Counted from the first letter of the stretch, positions 37,501 through 47,344 are shown. The stretch: 57,737 bases of DNA from Variovorax sp. KBW07 (GCF_003852515.1 NZ_QAJK01000145.1:1-57737); one strand, 5' to 3'. A program made the numbers and translations. Notes: generated by a model from the sequence alone, not told the origin.

Positions 37501-40500
37501 CGAATGTCGCGCCCGCTGTCCATCTCGAAGCTGAAGGAGCGCCCGCTGTCGAGCACGGCATCGCGCGCGGCACTCGCAAAGCCGTCGCTCAGCGTCGCGT
37601 CGATGCGCAGGTCTCCCGCCGCCACCAAACCGAGGTAGCCGGCGCCCTGGAGCCCGCCAAGATCGATGTTGGAACTGACCGTCAGGTCGCCGGCGCTGCG
37701 CACGCGCATGCCGGCGCCCACGTCCCAGCCGGCCACGGGCGTGGCGCCTGCCAGCCAGGCCGATGCATCGCCCAGCAGGCGGCTTGCCATGGCGGCGTCG
37801 ATCTCGGTGGCGCTGTAGTCCTGCATGCCGACCAGCGTTTGCTCGCGTGCACCCTGCACCGTGGCGTGGGTGTCGGCCGCCACGGCATTGCCGTTTCGGG
37901 CCGCACGCACCATCACGCGACCGCCGCCTTCGCGTCCGCCCGACACGTCGACCAGCGCGCCGCCGGCCATCGACACGCGGCCACCATCGGCCACCAGTTC
38001 GACCGAGCCGCTGGCGGCTTGCGCCGTCGCGGCTCGCGCCTCGATGCGTGCCGTGCCGTCCAGCTGCACGCCGTTGCCGCCGATCAGCCGCACACGGCCG
38101 CCGTCGGGCGTGTCGCGGTCTTCGTTGCCACCGGCGGCGATGGTGCCGCCGATGCGCACCTGGCCCGCGTCCGCGCGCAAGGTCAGCTGGTTCGCATCGA
38201 TGCGCTCGCCCGTCGCCAGCACGATGTCCTGCCCGCGCAGGCGCAGCTCGCGCGCCTTGTTGAAGGCGCCAACATTCAGGGCGGTGTTGAGCGCGGAAAA
38301 ATCGGTGGTGAGCGCGTCGAGCGTGAAGCGGCCCCTGCCGTACCCGGCGTTGGCGTTGCCGAGCAGCCGGCCCGCCAGCGTGGCATGGCCTCCGGCCTTG
38401 ACCTGCAAGCCGCCGGCAGCACCGCCACGCGCACTGCCCGACACATCGAGCACCGCGCTCGGAGCAACTTCGACATCACCGGTCGCGCTCAGCGACAACT
38501 CGCCGCCCGGCGCAAATTTGGCGACGTCGCGGAAATCGATCGCGCGGCCCGAAACGTCGAGCACCGCTTGCGCACCCAGCGCCAGGTTTCCGCCTTCCGC
38601 GCGAATGTCGAGCCGGCCTGCGTTCATCGCGATGCGGGTGTCGATGAGTGCCTGGCCGCCCGACAGCATCAGCTTGCCGCCCAGCGTTCCCGCGGGCAGG
38701 GCCTCATGGCCCGGCGACACGCTGCCCGAGCGCAATGCCAGGCGGCCCGTGGCGCGCAAGGCATGGTCCGAGGTCATGCGGACTTCGCCGGTCAATGCAT
38801 CGATGTCGCTCCCGGCGGCCACGCGGCCGGTGGACAGGTCCACGTCGCCGTTCACGGTGAACGCGCCCTGCCCGCGCAGATGCACGTCGCCCGCGCGGCC
38901 GGTCAGCGCGGCGTAGCCAGCCAGGCTGGAGATGCCAGGGCCGAAGACCAGCCTGTCGACGTCGAGCGCAAAGACGCCGCCACCGCCACCGCCAACCACC
39001 GGCGGCGTGGCCACGCCATCGCCGCTGTTCTTCAGGGTCAGCTCGCGCACGGCGAGATGCGCATCGTCGCCCTGGCCCTGCAGCAGCGCGGTGTCGAGCG
39101 TCAGCGCCGACAACGTCGCGTTGCCGCCGCCATCGCGCGAACCCAGCACGAAATTTCCGTAGAAGTTGATCGACTCATGTCCGCGCAGCACGAGGTTGGT
39201 CGAGCTTGCCAGCCGCTGCACGGTGGACACGCCGAGCGTGGTGCCGCTGGTGCCCTTCGGCACCGCGCCCAGGTTGATGCGCACGGCAGCGAGGTCGAGC
39301 GACGCAGTGTCGAGCAAGGCGCTGTCTGCCAGCACCAGGTCCTTCGTGACGTCGAAGCTCAGCGAGCCCGGCGTGCGCATGACGACGTTTTCGCCGATCA
39401 GGAGCGAGCCCGTCGCGCCGCTGGCGCCCTTGCGGGAAATGTCGACGCTCGCGCCCGGCGACAAGCGAAGGAATGCGCCGTCGCCGGCCAGTGCCAACGG
39501 AATCGCGCTGCCCTTGCCGGCCGCATCGTTGGTCACCAGCATCGCGCCGTCGCCGATGGTCAGTGCCCCGGTGGCTGTCAGCAGCAACTCGGCGCCGGTG
39601 TAGCGCGTGCCGCCGACCACCAGCACGTCGCTGGCCGTGGTGGTGACGGCGAGCTTCGTGTCGGCCGGCTTTGCGTCGTTGCTGGAAGTGCGCGGACGCA
39701 TGCCGCCCAGCAAGATGCTGCCGGCGCCCAGTGCGCCCAGCTTGCCCGCATCGACCTGCAGGTAGCCGGCGGGCACGGGCACCGATGCGCCATCGCTGGT
39801 CAGCGCGATCTTCGGCGAGGAGATGTCCAGCAACCCGCGCTGGCGGCCCGCGCCGGCATCGAAGCGAACGGTGCCGTCGAGGTTCAGTGCCTGGGTCGCG
39901 GCCATCACGACCGAGCCCGCATCCGCCGCCGTGCGCACCGGCACCCTGGCGGACGCGGCCATTTCTTCCACGTTGCGGTTGAACGACGTGGTGGCGATCT
40001 CGCTGTATTGCTGCCACGTCTTGCCGTCCATCAGCAGGAAGCTGCCGTAGGCCGCATCGCGCACCGGTGTGTTCGCCACGGCCCGATAGCCGCTGACGAC
40101 CATGGCGCCGTCGGCGCGTGCGGTGGCGGCCACGGGCGAGGCCGTGCCGCCAGCACCGCTCATGGGCTTCACCAGCATGCCGCCGTCCAGCGCCGCATAG
40201 GCCGCCGGCAACAGCGTGTAGTAGCCCGCCTTGAGCCCCGGCGCGGCCTCCAGCCACACGGAATCGCCGACCTTCAGGCGCGGGTCGTACTGGCCTTCGT
40301 TCTGCCCCAGCGGCGCGGGTGCGTTGCCCAGGCTCGGCAGGACGGCGAAATAGCCGGCAGCCTTTGCCAGCAGGTTCTGCGAACCGCGATTGCCGCCGGT
40401 GAACCGCAGGCCGAGCAGGTCGCCGCCGCCCGACACGTCGACCACCGCGCCCTGGGCCAGGTCCACCGTGGGGCCGCTGAGCGTGACCGACTTGGTGGCG

Positions 40501-43500
40501 GTCTGCCCCGCTGCCCGGTAGGGCATGAACGCCGATTGAGCCGTCACGCCGTCGGCAAATCCATACAGCGCGGTCGCGCCTTCGAGCGACACCGAGGTCA
40601 GGCTGCCGGGCCGCAGGCGCAGGCTTTCGCTCGCCTCCAGCCGGATCTGCCCCTGCGGTGCGCGCAGCACGCCGGCCTGCTCGATCACCGGGGCGCGCAA
40701 GGTCAGGCGCTCGCCGAAGGCCAGCGGCACCGGCGAGGCGGCGCCGTTGGACACGACCTCGATGGCGGCGCCGGAACGAACCAGGAAGCCGGGGTCGCTG
40801 TCCGAGCGGTCGAACTGGACGCCCTGGCCCGACATCGCATACACCTGCGCCGCGCTGAACGACAGTGCACCGCCCGACATGATGCCGCCCGTGGTGCTGG
40901 TCCCGGGCAGGGGCACCTCGCCGCCGATCGACAGGCCGGATACCAGCCGGATATCGCCGGACGAAATGAACGCGGTGCGTCCGAACCCGCCGCTGCCATG
41001 TGGCAGCGCATCGGTGGGATCGCAACTGCTGCAGCCAAGCTGCAGATAGCCGCCGAGGTCGATCAGGTCGGCGCGCACCGTCAGGCTGCCGTTCAGGTCT
41101 GTTGCAAACGGCCGGATCTCGACGACGCCATCGGTGCCGCCGTTCCATGCCACATAGGCCGCGGCAATTTCCACATTGCCGCCGGCCGCCGTCGAACGCT
41201 GCAGTTGCGGCGTGGTCAGCGTGATCGAGCGGCGCGCCTTCAGCGACACATCGCCGTCGAACACGATGCCCGCATCGACCGGGCCCCGGCTGGTGCCCGG
41301 CGTGGCAAGCGCCAATTCGTCCAGGCCCGAGCGGTTGATGCTGTCGGCCACGATCGTGAGCCCCGGGGCGGAAAAATCGCTGCCCTTGCCTACCTCCGCA
41401 ATGCCTGCGCCGGACTGGCGCAGCAGCAGGCCGTCCAGCGCGGAGGTGCTCACGGCAAGCCTGCCGCCCCGTCCGCTGCTGCCGCCCGGTGCCAGGCGCA
41501 GGTCGCCCGCGATCAACCCCGCCTGTGCAAAGACTTCGATGGCACCGGCATCGCCATCGGCCTCGCGCGCAACGTAGGGCCGCGTGCCCCGGTCGCCGAG
41601 AAGGCGGTTGCCCGTGCCGTGGAAGAGGTCCACCACCCCATGGCTGCCCGACACGTCGAGCACGGCGCCCCGGCCGACCATCAGCCAGGGCGATAGCGCG
41701 GTCGATCCGATTTCGATCGTTCCGCCCGCCACCAGCGAACGCCGCTCGTCGCCGTTCACCATGACCGACTTCTGGTAGCCCGGCGCCAGCAGTTGCGCAT
41801 GCTCGCCGATGCGCACGCGCGGCGGTGTCTCGGCATCTTCGGCAATGCCGTAGGGCGCGATGCGGATCGCTCCGCCGGGCGTCGAGACGGTGCCGCCTGC
41901 GAACACGTCCGTCAACGAATCGAGCAGCACGCGCGAGCCCGCCTCCATGCGAATGACGCTGCCTTCATCGAGCGACAGCTTGCCGGGGTTGGTGGCCACC
42001 GTGTTCCAGTGGATGTTGTTTCGGCTCGCACCCGTCATGTGCAGCGGCCGGCTCGCGCCGTCTTCCGCGAATTCGGCGGGCGCGGTCGACAGGATCAATT
42101 CCATCGGACTGCGCTGGCCTTCGGGCAAGGCGGAGGAGTTCACCAGCGCGACACCCGAATTGGGCTGCGTTGCCAGGCTGGCCAGGCGCGCGCCGCTTGC
42201 AATATTGGCCGGGGCGGACAGCACCAGCTTGTCGGTGGTCGGCGCGACCACCGTGCCCGACGTGACCGACAGGCCCCACGCACCGCTCAGGCCGTAGCTG
42301 GAAAAACCGCCTTGCGTGAAGAAGGCCGAGCCGATCACCCGGGGTGCCACCACCTCCACGGATTGCTGCAGCGTGGTTCCCGCCGGCAGCCGGGTGCCCC
42401 TGGGCAACGCGAGTGCCGTGGCAAGAACGCCGGCCGGCTGCACCAGGCGCGCCGTACCGCCGGTCGGAACGCCGTCCGGAAAGACATTCGATGGGGCCAC
42501 GAATCCGGCCGGCAGCGCCAGCTCCGAGTAGACGATCTGCGTGCCCCGCGCGATGGTGGTGCCGGGCTCGTAGTAGTTGTACACCTCGTCGTACAGGTAC
42601 ACGCCCTCGGGCACCACCCAGTCGGCCTGCGTCACCACCGTGCGCTTGGAGAAGTCGGCCTCGGCGGGCTGCGCGAGCCTTGCATCCGGCGGCAGCATCC
42701 ACTGGCCCCCGGCATCCTTGGTGCCGTTGTAGAACAGGTCGGACAGCAGGCGCGTGCCGGCCACGACGCGCGTGTCCGTGGCAAGCCGCAGTTCGCGCGG
42801 CGCCTTGACGCCGGCATCCAGCACGCTGCCGGCCTCCGCGGGCAGGTCGGACACCAGCACCTCGTAGGGCGTGTTGACCGTGAGCCGCCCGCCCTTGCCC
42901 AGCGCATGGCCGGCCAGCGTGCCGTTCATTTCCAGCCGGCCTTCCGGCGGCTGGCTGACGTTGGGCACGGCATTCATGAACGGCGTGCCGTTGTCGAGCA
43001 GGATGGCGCCGCCGTTGCCCACCGTGAGCGTCTTGCCGTCCACGCCCAGGCGCCCGCCACCGCCGACGTCGATCAGCGAGCCCTTGTCCAGCAGGATGTT
43101 GTGGCCCACCAGTTCCACCGTTCCGCCGTTGAGCACCGGTGGCTGCGGCAGCTTGCCGGCGCGCACATCGGCGAAGTCGTTGCTCCAGCGCCCCGCGGTG
43201 TCGATCACGCCGGTGGCGCCCAGGTGGAAGGTGGGGCGCATCGGCTGGGGAATGTCGTCCCAGTTGTTGTCGGTGCCGGCGGCTCCCAGCAACGGGGCCA
43301 CCAGGTTCTCGATGTGCACCGATCCGCCCGGCGCGCGGATGGTGCCGTCGATGCGGCTCTGGCGGCCGGTGAAAGCCAGCGACCCGTAGTCGCCAAGGTT
43401 CATGGTGACGCCCTGGCCCACCGTGAGGACGCCGGCGGGCCCGGTCGGAAACGAGACCTGCTGCTTGCCGTCCGCATCGAAGGAGACCCTGGGGTCGCTG

Positions 43501-46172
43501 GTGCGCCCGCTCGACAGCCTGACGGTGCCGAAGGTGTGGCCGTCGAAGAACGAGGCCGGCAGCACGTGCTCGTGCGCCACGATGCCATCGACCAGCGATG
43601 CGGCGCCCTTCGCGTAGTCGAACAGCGCGCTGTCGAACTGGAAGCCGTCGCCCAGCAGCGGCGCGCGGTCGGCAATGGTGATGTTGCCCCCGAACGGATC
43701 GGCCACCGGGTCGGTCAGCCCGCGCCGGGTGTGAAACCACAATTGCGCGGCGGCGGGCCGTTCGCGCCAGGCGCGCGTGACGTCGGTCACGCCGGCACCC
43801 TTGGGCGCATCGACCTGTTGCCGGCCGCGAACGACATCGGCGCGCACCTCACCCTCGAACAGCCGCACCATGTCGGGGTAGTGCTGCCGGGTGCCTCCGC
43901 CGTTGTCCGCCCGGTTCGAGAGCTCGATGACGAGGGAGCCCGCGGCCCGGCCCTCGTCGTAGCCGACCTCGAAATGCGGCTGCGAGCCGAACATCGGCGA
44001 TGCATAGGTGGTCGACACACCCCAGCGCCGGTGCGACGACACGAACTGGCCGGCCAGCGTGTAGGGCACATAGGCACTGGCCTGCTCGATGCCGATGCGC
44101 TGCCCGCCCGGACCGATCAGTTGCGTGCTCCGCGTGAAGCCGTCGAGGTAGCGCACGCTGCCGCCCGAGAGATCGATGACGGAGCCCTGCCGGGCGATGA
44201 TTTCCGCGGCGCTCATCGAGATCGTGCCGCCAGTGGTCATGAACTCGTTCACGTCGCGCTGGATCAGCCCGAGGTAGCCCGACAGGTCGGCAATGCCGCT
44301 GCCATCGACCAGCTTGCCCGCCCGACGTGGATCGAAGAAGACCTTGCTGCCGCGCAGGCTGCTGTCGCGCAGCACGGGGTTGTCGCGCAGCTCGTTCGCG
44401 CGCAGTTCGCCCTGCAGCGCATTGCGTTCCATTGGCAGCTCGACGCCGGCCAGGCCGGCGACGTCCACCACGGCGCCACGGCCCATGTAGATGCGCGAGG
44501 TATTCGACTGCGTGAAATCCGCAAAGGGCCAGCCGGTCGGCTCCGTCGTGAACTTGACGGAGCCTCCGGGCGCATACACCCGGGCAGCGTCTTTCAGCAG
44601 GATCTGGTAGCCGTAGACCTCCAAGTCGGACGGCTTGTACGGGTTGCCCGTCACCTTCTGGCCGCTGTCGTCGGGCAGGATCGCGCTCAGGCTGCCGCTG
44701 CCGAAATGCACGTCGCCCACCATCAGGCCGGTGGTCCACGCCGTGCGGTAGCCGGCCACGCTGCCCAGCGCCCCGCTGTAGGCACTGAGGATGATCGATC
44801 CCTGCGCCTCGGCGCCATGCGTGACGGCAAGCACGCCGTCCTGCGCGATGTTGGCGCCGCGCAAGGTGACGTTGCCGCGCGTGGCCTGGAGCAGCCCGCT
44901 GTTCGTGACCTGGCCGCCGCGGTCCACCGTGATCGCATAGCCGCGGATGGGTGTGTCGGAAAGGTCGCCGCGCTCGTAGCGCGTGGTGCCCGCCGACAGC
45001 GACATGGCCCGGCCCGCCGCCATCAGCACCTGGCCGTCGGGCGCGGACACCGTGCCTTCATTGACCACGTTGTGGCCCACCAGCAGCGCCTGCCCGTACC
45101 TGCCCGTCGAAATCTGCGCGCCGGCCTCGACCGTGACGCCATCGCCCTTCGCATACACCTCGCCCCGCTTCGCGCGGTCGGTGATCTCGTTGAGGTTGGT
45201 GCCGTCGCTGAAGGTCAGCGGGTAGTTGCCGCCCGAGCCGGCCATGCCCGGCAACGGCGGACGCGACAGCAGGCCGTCGCTGAACACCTTGTCGCGCGCG
45301 GCCGTCTTTGCCTTCGCCCATTGCGTGGCGCTCATGCCGGCGGGTTGCCCGTCCTCGATGTCGGCGCCGCCGTAGAAATCGAGCGCCGACGCCACCAGGC
45401 TGCGCGTGTTCACCTGGCTGCTGCCACTGAACACGATGCCGTTGCGGTTGACCAGCATCACCGTGCCGTCGGCCTTGATCTGCCCGCGAATCTGGCTCGG
45501 GCGCGCCTGCGGATCGTTCACGCGGTTCAGCACCGCCCAGTCGGGCTGCTGCTGGAACTGCACCACGGTGTTCTTGCCGACGTTGAAGGTCTCCCAGTTG
45601 AGGATGGCCTTGTCGGCCGTCTGCCGGATCGCCACGTGGGCCTTGCCTTCCGCGCCGGTCTGCACCGGCGCATTGGCGTTCGTCCAGCCTGCCGTGAGGC
45701 TGTTGGTGTCCACCTTGAGGCCGCCTTCGGCCAGGCCGTCGGGCACGCCGGCGTTGCCATTGAGCGCCGCCTGGCGCGCGGCGGACTGCGCAGCCTGCTG
45801 GGCCGCCACCGCCTGCGCGGCCGAGGCCAGATTGCCGATGGAACGCTGCACCTGTGCGTTGATGCGCTGCTGGTCCGGCGAAGGGTTGAGGCTCGACGCC
45901 GCCTGCCCGTTCAGCAGCCGCCCGGTCATGGCCGCGGCATTCTGGTTCGCGCCCTTGCTGGCGAACCAGGCCGCGCCCAACGCCTGCTGGGCCTGCGCGG
46001 CCTGCATCGAGCCGCCGGCCGCCAGCATCAGCATGAGCGCATGCGCCAGCGGCTTCAGGCGCGCGCGAAGCGGCACTTCGCGCTCGGCCTGTGTGCGATG
46101 GCCCTGCCCTTCTGGCGGGTGGCTCGCGGCAAGGGTTGCTTTTTTCTCTGGGCCTGGGCGGTCAACGGACAT
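34518..46172 (-). CDS. giant filamentous-haemagglutinin-like TpsA exoprotein
   Basis: A 3,884-residue protein. A long N-region precedes the leader (hydrophobic core about 41-62, ending QAAQAQQ). The TPS secretion domain spans about 150-300, with NRNGIVFSGSSQVNTRSLVA at 242-261. Thousands of residues of beta-helix repeats follow, rich in Gly, Asp and Val with recurring SGGS/LDVSG motifs. A DUF3739-like segment lies near the end. No VENN motif or toxin-like C-terminus is seen, so it is probably a surface adhesin or exposed scaffold. No TpsB (Omp85-type) transporter occurs in the window. The gene follows the FecR-type gene by 145 bases. Confidence 0.93.
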   Translation of the reverse strand: MSVDRPGPEKKATLAASHPPEGQGHRTQAEREVPLRARLKPLAHALMLMLAAGGSMQAAQAQQALGAAWFASKGANQNAAAMTGRLLNGQAASSLNPSPDQQRINAQVQRSIGNLASAAQAVAAQQAAQSAARQAALNGNAGVPDGLAEGGLKVDTNSLTAGWTNANAPVQTGAEGKAHVAIRQTADKAILNWETFNVGKNTVVQFQQQPDWAVLNRVNDPQARPSQIRGQIKADGTVMLVNRNGIVFSGSSQVNTRSLVASALDFYGGADIEDGQPAGMSATQWAKAKTAARDKVFSDGLLSRPPLPGMAGSGGNYPLTFSDGTNLNEITDRAKRGEVYAKGDGVTVEAGAQISTGRYGQALLVGHNVVNEGTVSAPDGQVLMAAGRAMSLSAGTTRYERGDLSDTPIRGYAITVDRGGQVTNSGLLQATRGNVTLRGANIAQDGVLAVTHGAEAQGSIILSAYSGALGSVAGYRTAWTTGLMVGDVHFGSGSLSAILPDDSGQKVTGNPYKPSDLEVYGYQILLKDAARVYAPGGSVKFTTEPTGWPFADFTQSNTSRIYMGRGAVVDVAGLAGVELPMERNALQGELRANELRDNPVLRDSSLRGSKVFFDPRRAGKLVDGSGIADLSGYLGLIQRDVNEFMTTGGTISMSAAEIIARQGSVIDLSGGSVRYLDGFTRSTQLIGPGGQRIGIEQASAYVPYTLAGQFVSSHRRWGVSTTYASPMFGSQPHFEVGYDEGRAAGSLVIELSNRADNGGGTRQHYPDMVRLFEGEVRADVVRGRQQVDAPKGAGVTDVTRAWRERPAAAQLWFHTRRGLTDPVADPFGGNITIADRAPLLGDGFQFDSALFDYAKGAASLVDGIVAHEHVLPASFFDGHTFGTVRLSSGRTSDPRVSFDADGKQQVSFPTGPAGVLTVGQGVTMNLGDYGSLAFTGRQSRIDGTIRAPGGSVHIENLVAPLLGAAGTDNNWDDIPQPMRPTFHLGATGVIDTAGRWSNDFADVRAGKLPQPPVLNGGTVELVGHNILLDKGSLIDVGGGGRLGVDGKTLTVGNGGAILLDNGTPFMNAVPNVSQPPEGRLEMNGTLAGHALGKGGRLTVNTPYEVLVSDLPAEAGSVLDAGVKAPRELRLATDTRVVAGTRLLSDLFYNGTKDAGGQWMLPPDARLAQPAEADFSKRTVVTQADWVVPEGVYLYDEVYNYYEPGTTIARGTQIVYSELALPAGFVAPSNVFPDGVPTGGTARLVQPAGVLATALALPRGTRLPAGTTLQQSVEVVAPRVIGSAFFTQGGFSSYGLSGAWGLSVTSGTVVAPTTDKLVLSAPANIASGARLASLATQPNSGVALVNSSALPEGQRSPMELILSTAPAEFAEDGASRPLHMTGASRNNIHWNTVATNPGKLSLDEGSVIRMEAGSRVLLDSLTDVFAGGTVSTPGGAIRIAPYGIAEDAETPPRVRIGEHAQLLAPGYQKSVMVNGDERRSLVAGGTIEIGSTALSPWLMVGRGAVLDVSGSHGVVDLFHGTGNRLLGDRGTRPYVAREADGDAGAIEVFAQAGLIAGDLRLAPGGSSGRGGRLAVSTSALDGLLLRQSGAGIAEVGKGSDFSAPGLTIVADSINRSGLDELALATPGTSRGPVDAGIVFDGDVSLKARRSITLTTPQLQRSTAAGGNVEIAAAYVAWNGGTDGVVEIRPFATDLNGSLTVRADLIDLGGYLQLGCSSCDPTDALPHGSGGFGRTAFISSGDIRLVSGLSIGGEVPLPGTSTTGGIMSGGALSFSAAQVYAMSGQGVQFDRSDSDPGFLVRSGAAIEVVSNGAASPVPLAFGERLTLRAPVIEQAGVLRAPQGQIRLEASESLRLRPGSLTSVSLEGATALYGFADGVTAQSAFMPYRAAGQTATKSVTLSGPTVDLAQGAVVDVSGGGDLLGLRFTGGNRGSQNLLAKAAGYFAVLPSLGNAPAPLGQNEGQYDPRLKVGDSVWLEAAPGLKAGYYTLLPAAYAALDGGMLVKPMSGAGGTASPVAATARADGAMVVSGYRAVANTPVRDAAYGSFLLMDGKTWQQYSEIATTSFNRNVEEMAASARVPVRTAADAGSVVMAATQALNLDGTVRFDAGAGRQRGLLDISSPKIALTSDGASVPVPAGYLQVDAGKLGALGAGSILLGGMRPRTSSNDAKPADTKLAVTTTASDVLVVGGTRYTGAELLLTATGALTIGDGAMLVTNDAAGKGSAIPLALAGDGAFLRLSPGASVDISRKGASGATGSLLIGENVVMRTPGSLSFDVTKDLVLADSALLDTASLDLAAVRINLGAVPKGTSGTTLGVSTVQRLASSTNLVLRGHESINFYGNFVLGSRDGGGNATLSALTLDTALLQGQGDDAHLAVRELTLKNSGDGVATPPVVGGGGGGVFALDVDRLVFGPGISSLAGYAALTGRAGDVHLRGQGAFTVNGDVDLSTGRVAAGSDIDALTGEVRMTSDHALRATGRLALRSGSVSPGHEALPAGTLGGKLMLSGGQALIDTRIAMNAGRLDIRAEGGNLALGAQAVLDVSGRAIDFRDVAKFAPGGELSLSATGDVEVAPSAVLDVSGSARGGAAGGLQVKAGGHATLAGRLLGNANAGYGRGRFTLDALTTDFSALNTALNVGAFNKARELRLRGQDIVLATGERIDANQLTLRADAGQVRIGGTIAAGGNEDRDTPDGGRVRLIGGNGVQLDGTARIEARAATAQAASGSVELVADGGRVSMAGGALVDVSGGREGGGRVMVRAARNGNAVAADTHATVQGAREQTLVGMQDYSATEIDAAMASRLLGDASAWLAGATPVAGWDVGAGMRVRSAGDLTVSSNIDLGGLQGAGYLGLVAAGDLRIDATLSDGFASAARDAVLDSGRSFSFEMDSGRDIRLAAGQMVRTGTGDLRINAGRDLLLADNAAVIYTAGARAATAAGFDGSLYSTSKLSPGDRVIGEFPTLGGDIVLSAGRDIAAPLVRQTTSAWLYRHGAASWSGVPEASQVIDQTSWSVVFRNFESGVGALGGGNVAVNAGRNIKDLAVAIPTTGHMTTPVGGHAGDGDIVIRGGGNLDLRAAGDVQGGVFVLGRGRADVAAAGNVGAGGDITAVRRGQWEAPELRSLNPLFGLMDAQARVTAGGHLAIEAAFDPAMQGQVCENLVGNCSGNSNAEARGSAFYSNTPRTALNAVSLGGNLRYLDNAWASAEVSRTGKAEWRVLMELPSFFPHAPLSVLAGSRIAPGALRLVAATGDTTVQPFVVQRDFGLTLAASPTGTLELLANRNLSVNYGADISQSIRLLDIAAPYVRGMSAPMTTAGIYSYGVEPIETDALAVMGNNFYRGFTPLHAADTAPVRLVALSGSIGNTLNLADGWSLVSPKPVDVYAGRDILRSAVVAQNNNPRQVSRLVAGRDLLNPRISILGEGELWLEAGRDFEMELKGNGSIQARGNMAERGGAPGAINLALPDRSADIHVIAGTAQGVDYDGFARRYLDPANLADPSVGLSNAANAGKVVHTYERELDEFLARQGIDGVTPSNRLALLAALPAPTRNAFLQQVLIDELRATGIDYNDPGSKRFQQYTRGYDAMGRLFPAGGAPRAGDGSAGGRVALNSRLVETQSGSSITLLAPYGAVTIGDSVTEPGDARNGGVITRRGGDVQIVADRNIDLGISRVFTLGGGDILMWTSGGDITAGAGAKTSVMNVPLVYIMDRDGVVTVDSFGLSTGAGIGVLDAFTGTRERKKSRLDLLAFKGEVNAGDAGIRVLGDVNIAALRVVNADNIQVQGKTTGLATTAPVNIGALTDASAAASQAATAAQEVVKRERAAARQALPSVFTVRVLGFGNEAGAHGDEQSSNRPDASPRVDPRSAIQVLGDGVLTPGQQALLTPAERRNWKP

Positions 46173-46219
46173 GGAAGATTTCTTTCACGGATGGCGGTGC
46201 ACGGTTCACGCAACGGTGG

Positions 46220-46235
46220 CGGGGATCGCTCCCCG
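46220..46235 (-). promoter_or_regulatory. GNRA-type hairpin in the tpsA leader
   Basis: On the minus strand CGGGGA-GCGA-TCCCCG, a six-pair stem with a GCGA tetraloop, 48 bases upstream of the TpsA start. A second dyad, TGACA-GCGA-TGTCA, lies at 46297-46310. Confidence 0.5.
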
Positions 46236-46292
46236 GCCTCCTGCTCGTGACGTGTTCTCGCAACCGGAAACTGCCATCTTCGGCCCGCTTTT

Positions 46293-46301
46293 TTTATGAC
46301 A
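46293..46301 (-). promoter_or_regulatory. TGTCATAAA element upstream of tpsA
   Basis: The nonamer TGTCATAAA on the minus strand lies 121 bases before the TpsA start. The identical nonamer precedes the STN-protein gene at 48731-48739. Both could be -10 regions read by the cluster's own ECF sigma factor, but a matching -35 is not clear. Confidence 0.4.
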
Positions 46302-46317
46302 TCGCTGTCACACGGCC

Positions 46318-47289
46318 TCAGCTCAGCAGCACCATCCCGCCTGGCAGCCTGCGCACGTGCGCACCGAAGGCTTCCTCGATCCTGTCGATTGCCTGGTCCA
46401 GGTGCGCGATGCGGAACTTGCCGCTCACCCTGCGCTCGCCGAGCTGCGCGTTCAGCAGCACCACGCGGCCCGGCCGGTAGCGATTGATCTCGGCAACGGC
46501 TTCGGCCAGCAACGTGTCGCGGAACACCAGTGCACCGCTGCGCCAGGCCGACGCGGCATGCGCCGTCGTCCGCGGCGCGACCGCGTGGGCGTCGTAGGTC
46601 AGTTGCTCGCCCGCCGCCAGCGCGAACGTGCCCGACGGATGGCGCAGTTGCGCGCCGCCGCTCACGCAGGTGACGCACACGCTCGCGGGCAGGAGGCGCA
46701 CCTCCACTTCGCCCCGCTCCATTCGCACGCGGCCGTTGCGCCCGACGATGTCGATCGCGCGTTCCGTGCCGTCGCTGGAGAGGGCCAGCTCTCCCGAGCG
46801 CAGCGCGATCTCGCGCCGCTCGCCCGTCGCATCGACGCTCAGGCTGGACTGCGTGTTCAGCACGACCTGAATGCCGCCCCGCAGATCGATGCGGCGCTGC
46901 TCGCCGACGGCGGTGCGGTAGTCCGCGCCAAGCTCCGACAACGAAGGCCACAGGCCCAGCGGTGGATACACCAGCGCCGTGGCCGCCGCGGCACCGGCGG
47001 CCGTCAGTGCGCCGCCGAGGAACGCGCGGCGCGCGGGGCTCCTGCGCCCGGCAGGCGCAACGGCGTCGCGCGGATGCGCCGCGCGAAACAGGCGCCCCGT
47101 TTCGCCCAGTTCATGCCAGGCGCTCCTGGCGCGTTCGAAGGCCTGCGCGTGCGCCGCATCCGCCGCGCACCACTGCCGCAGGCTTTGCGCGTCGCGCGTG
47201 GTGGCCCGCCCGGACTGCAGCCACAGCACCCAGGCGTCGGCCTGTTGCTGGACGGAGGAAGCCCCTGAAGGTGGAATGATGTCGGCCAC
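46318..47289 (-). CDS. FecR-type anti-sigma factor / signal transducer
   Basis: A 323-residue protein. The N-terminal cytoplasmic DUF4880-like part reads ADAWVLWLQ then QWCAADAAHAQAFERARSAW. One membrane segment (about 90-115, rich in Ala) follows, then the periplasmic FecR domain (TAVGEQRRIDLRGGIQVVLN, ALRSGELALSS) and a C-terminal segment GRVVLLNAQLGERRVSGKF that resembles STN-partner regions. It would hold the sigma factor and pass on a periplasmic signal. The GTG at 47289 has GGAG eight bases upstream; an earlier GTG at 47322 has none. Confidence 0.88.
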   Translation of the reverse strand: MADIIPPSGASSVQQQADAWVLWLQSGRATTRDAQSLRQWCAADAAHAQAFERARSAWHELGETGRLFRAAHPRDAVAPAGRRSPARRAFLGGALTAAGAAAATALVYPPLGLWPSLSELGADYRTAVGEQRRIDLRGGIQVVLNTQSSLSVDATGERREIALRSGELALSSDGTERAIDIVGRNGRVRMERGEVEVRLLPASVCVTCVSGGAQLRHPSGTFALAAGEQLTYDAHAVAPRTTAHAASAWRSGALVFRDTLLAEAVAEINRYRPGRVVLLNAQLGERRVSGKFRIAHLDQAIDRIEEAFGAHVRRLPGGMVLLS

Positions 47290-47344
47290 GTCTACTGCTC
47301 CATCCAGACAAGACGTGTGCACGTCGAAAAAACTGCCATCGGAT

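Noticed and set aside
41793-46250. Very long open frame opposite tpsA (1,485 codons)
   Set aside because: Composition is rich in Arg, Ala and His with no domain; a shadow of high-GC coding on the other strand, like many similar frames in the window.
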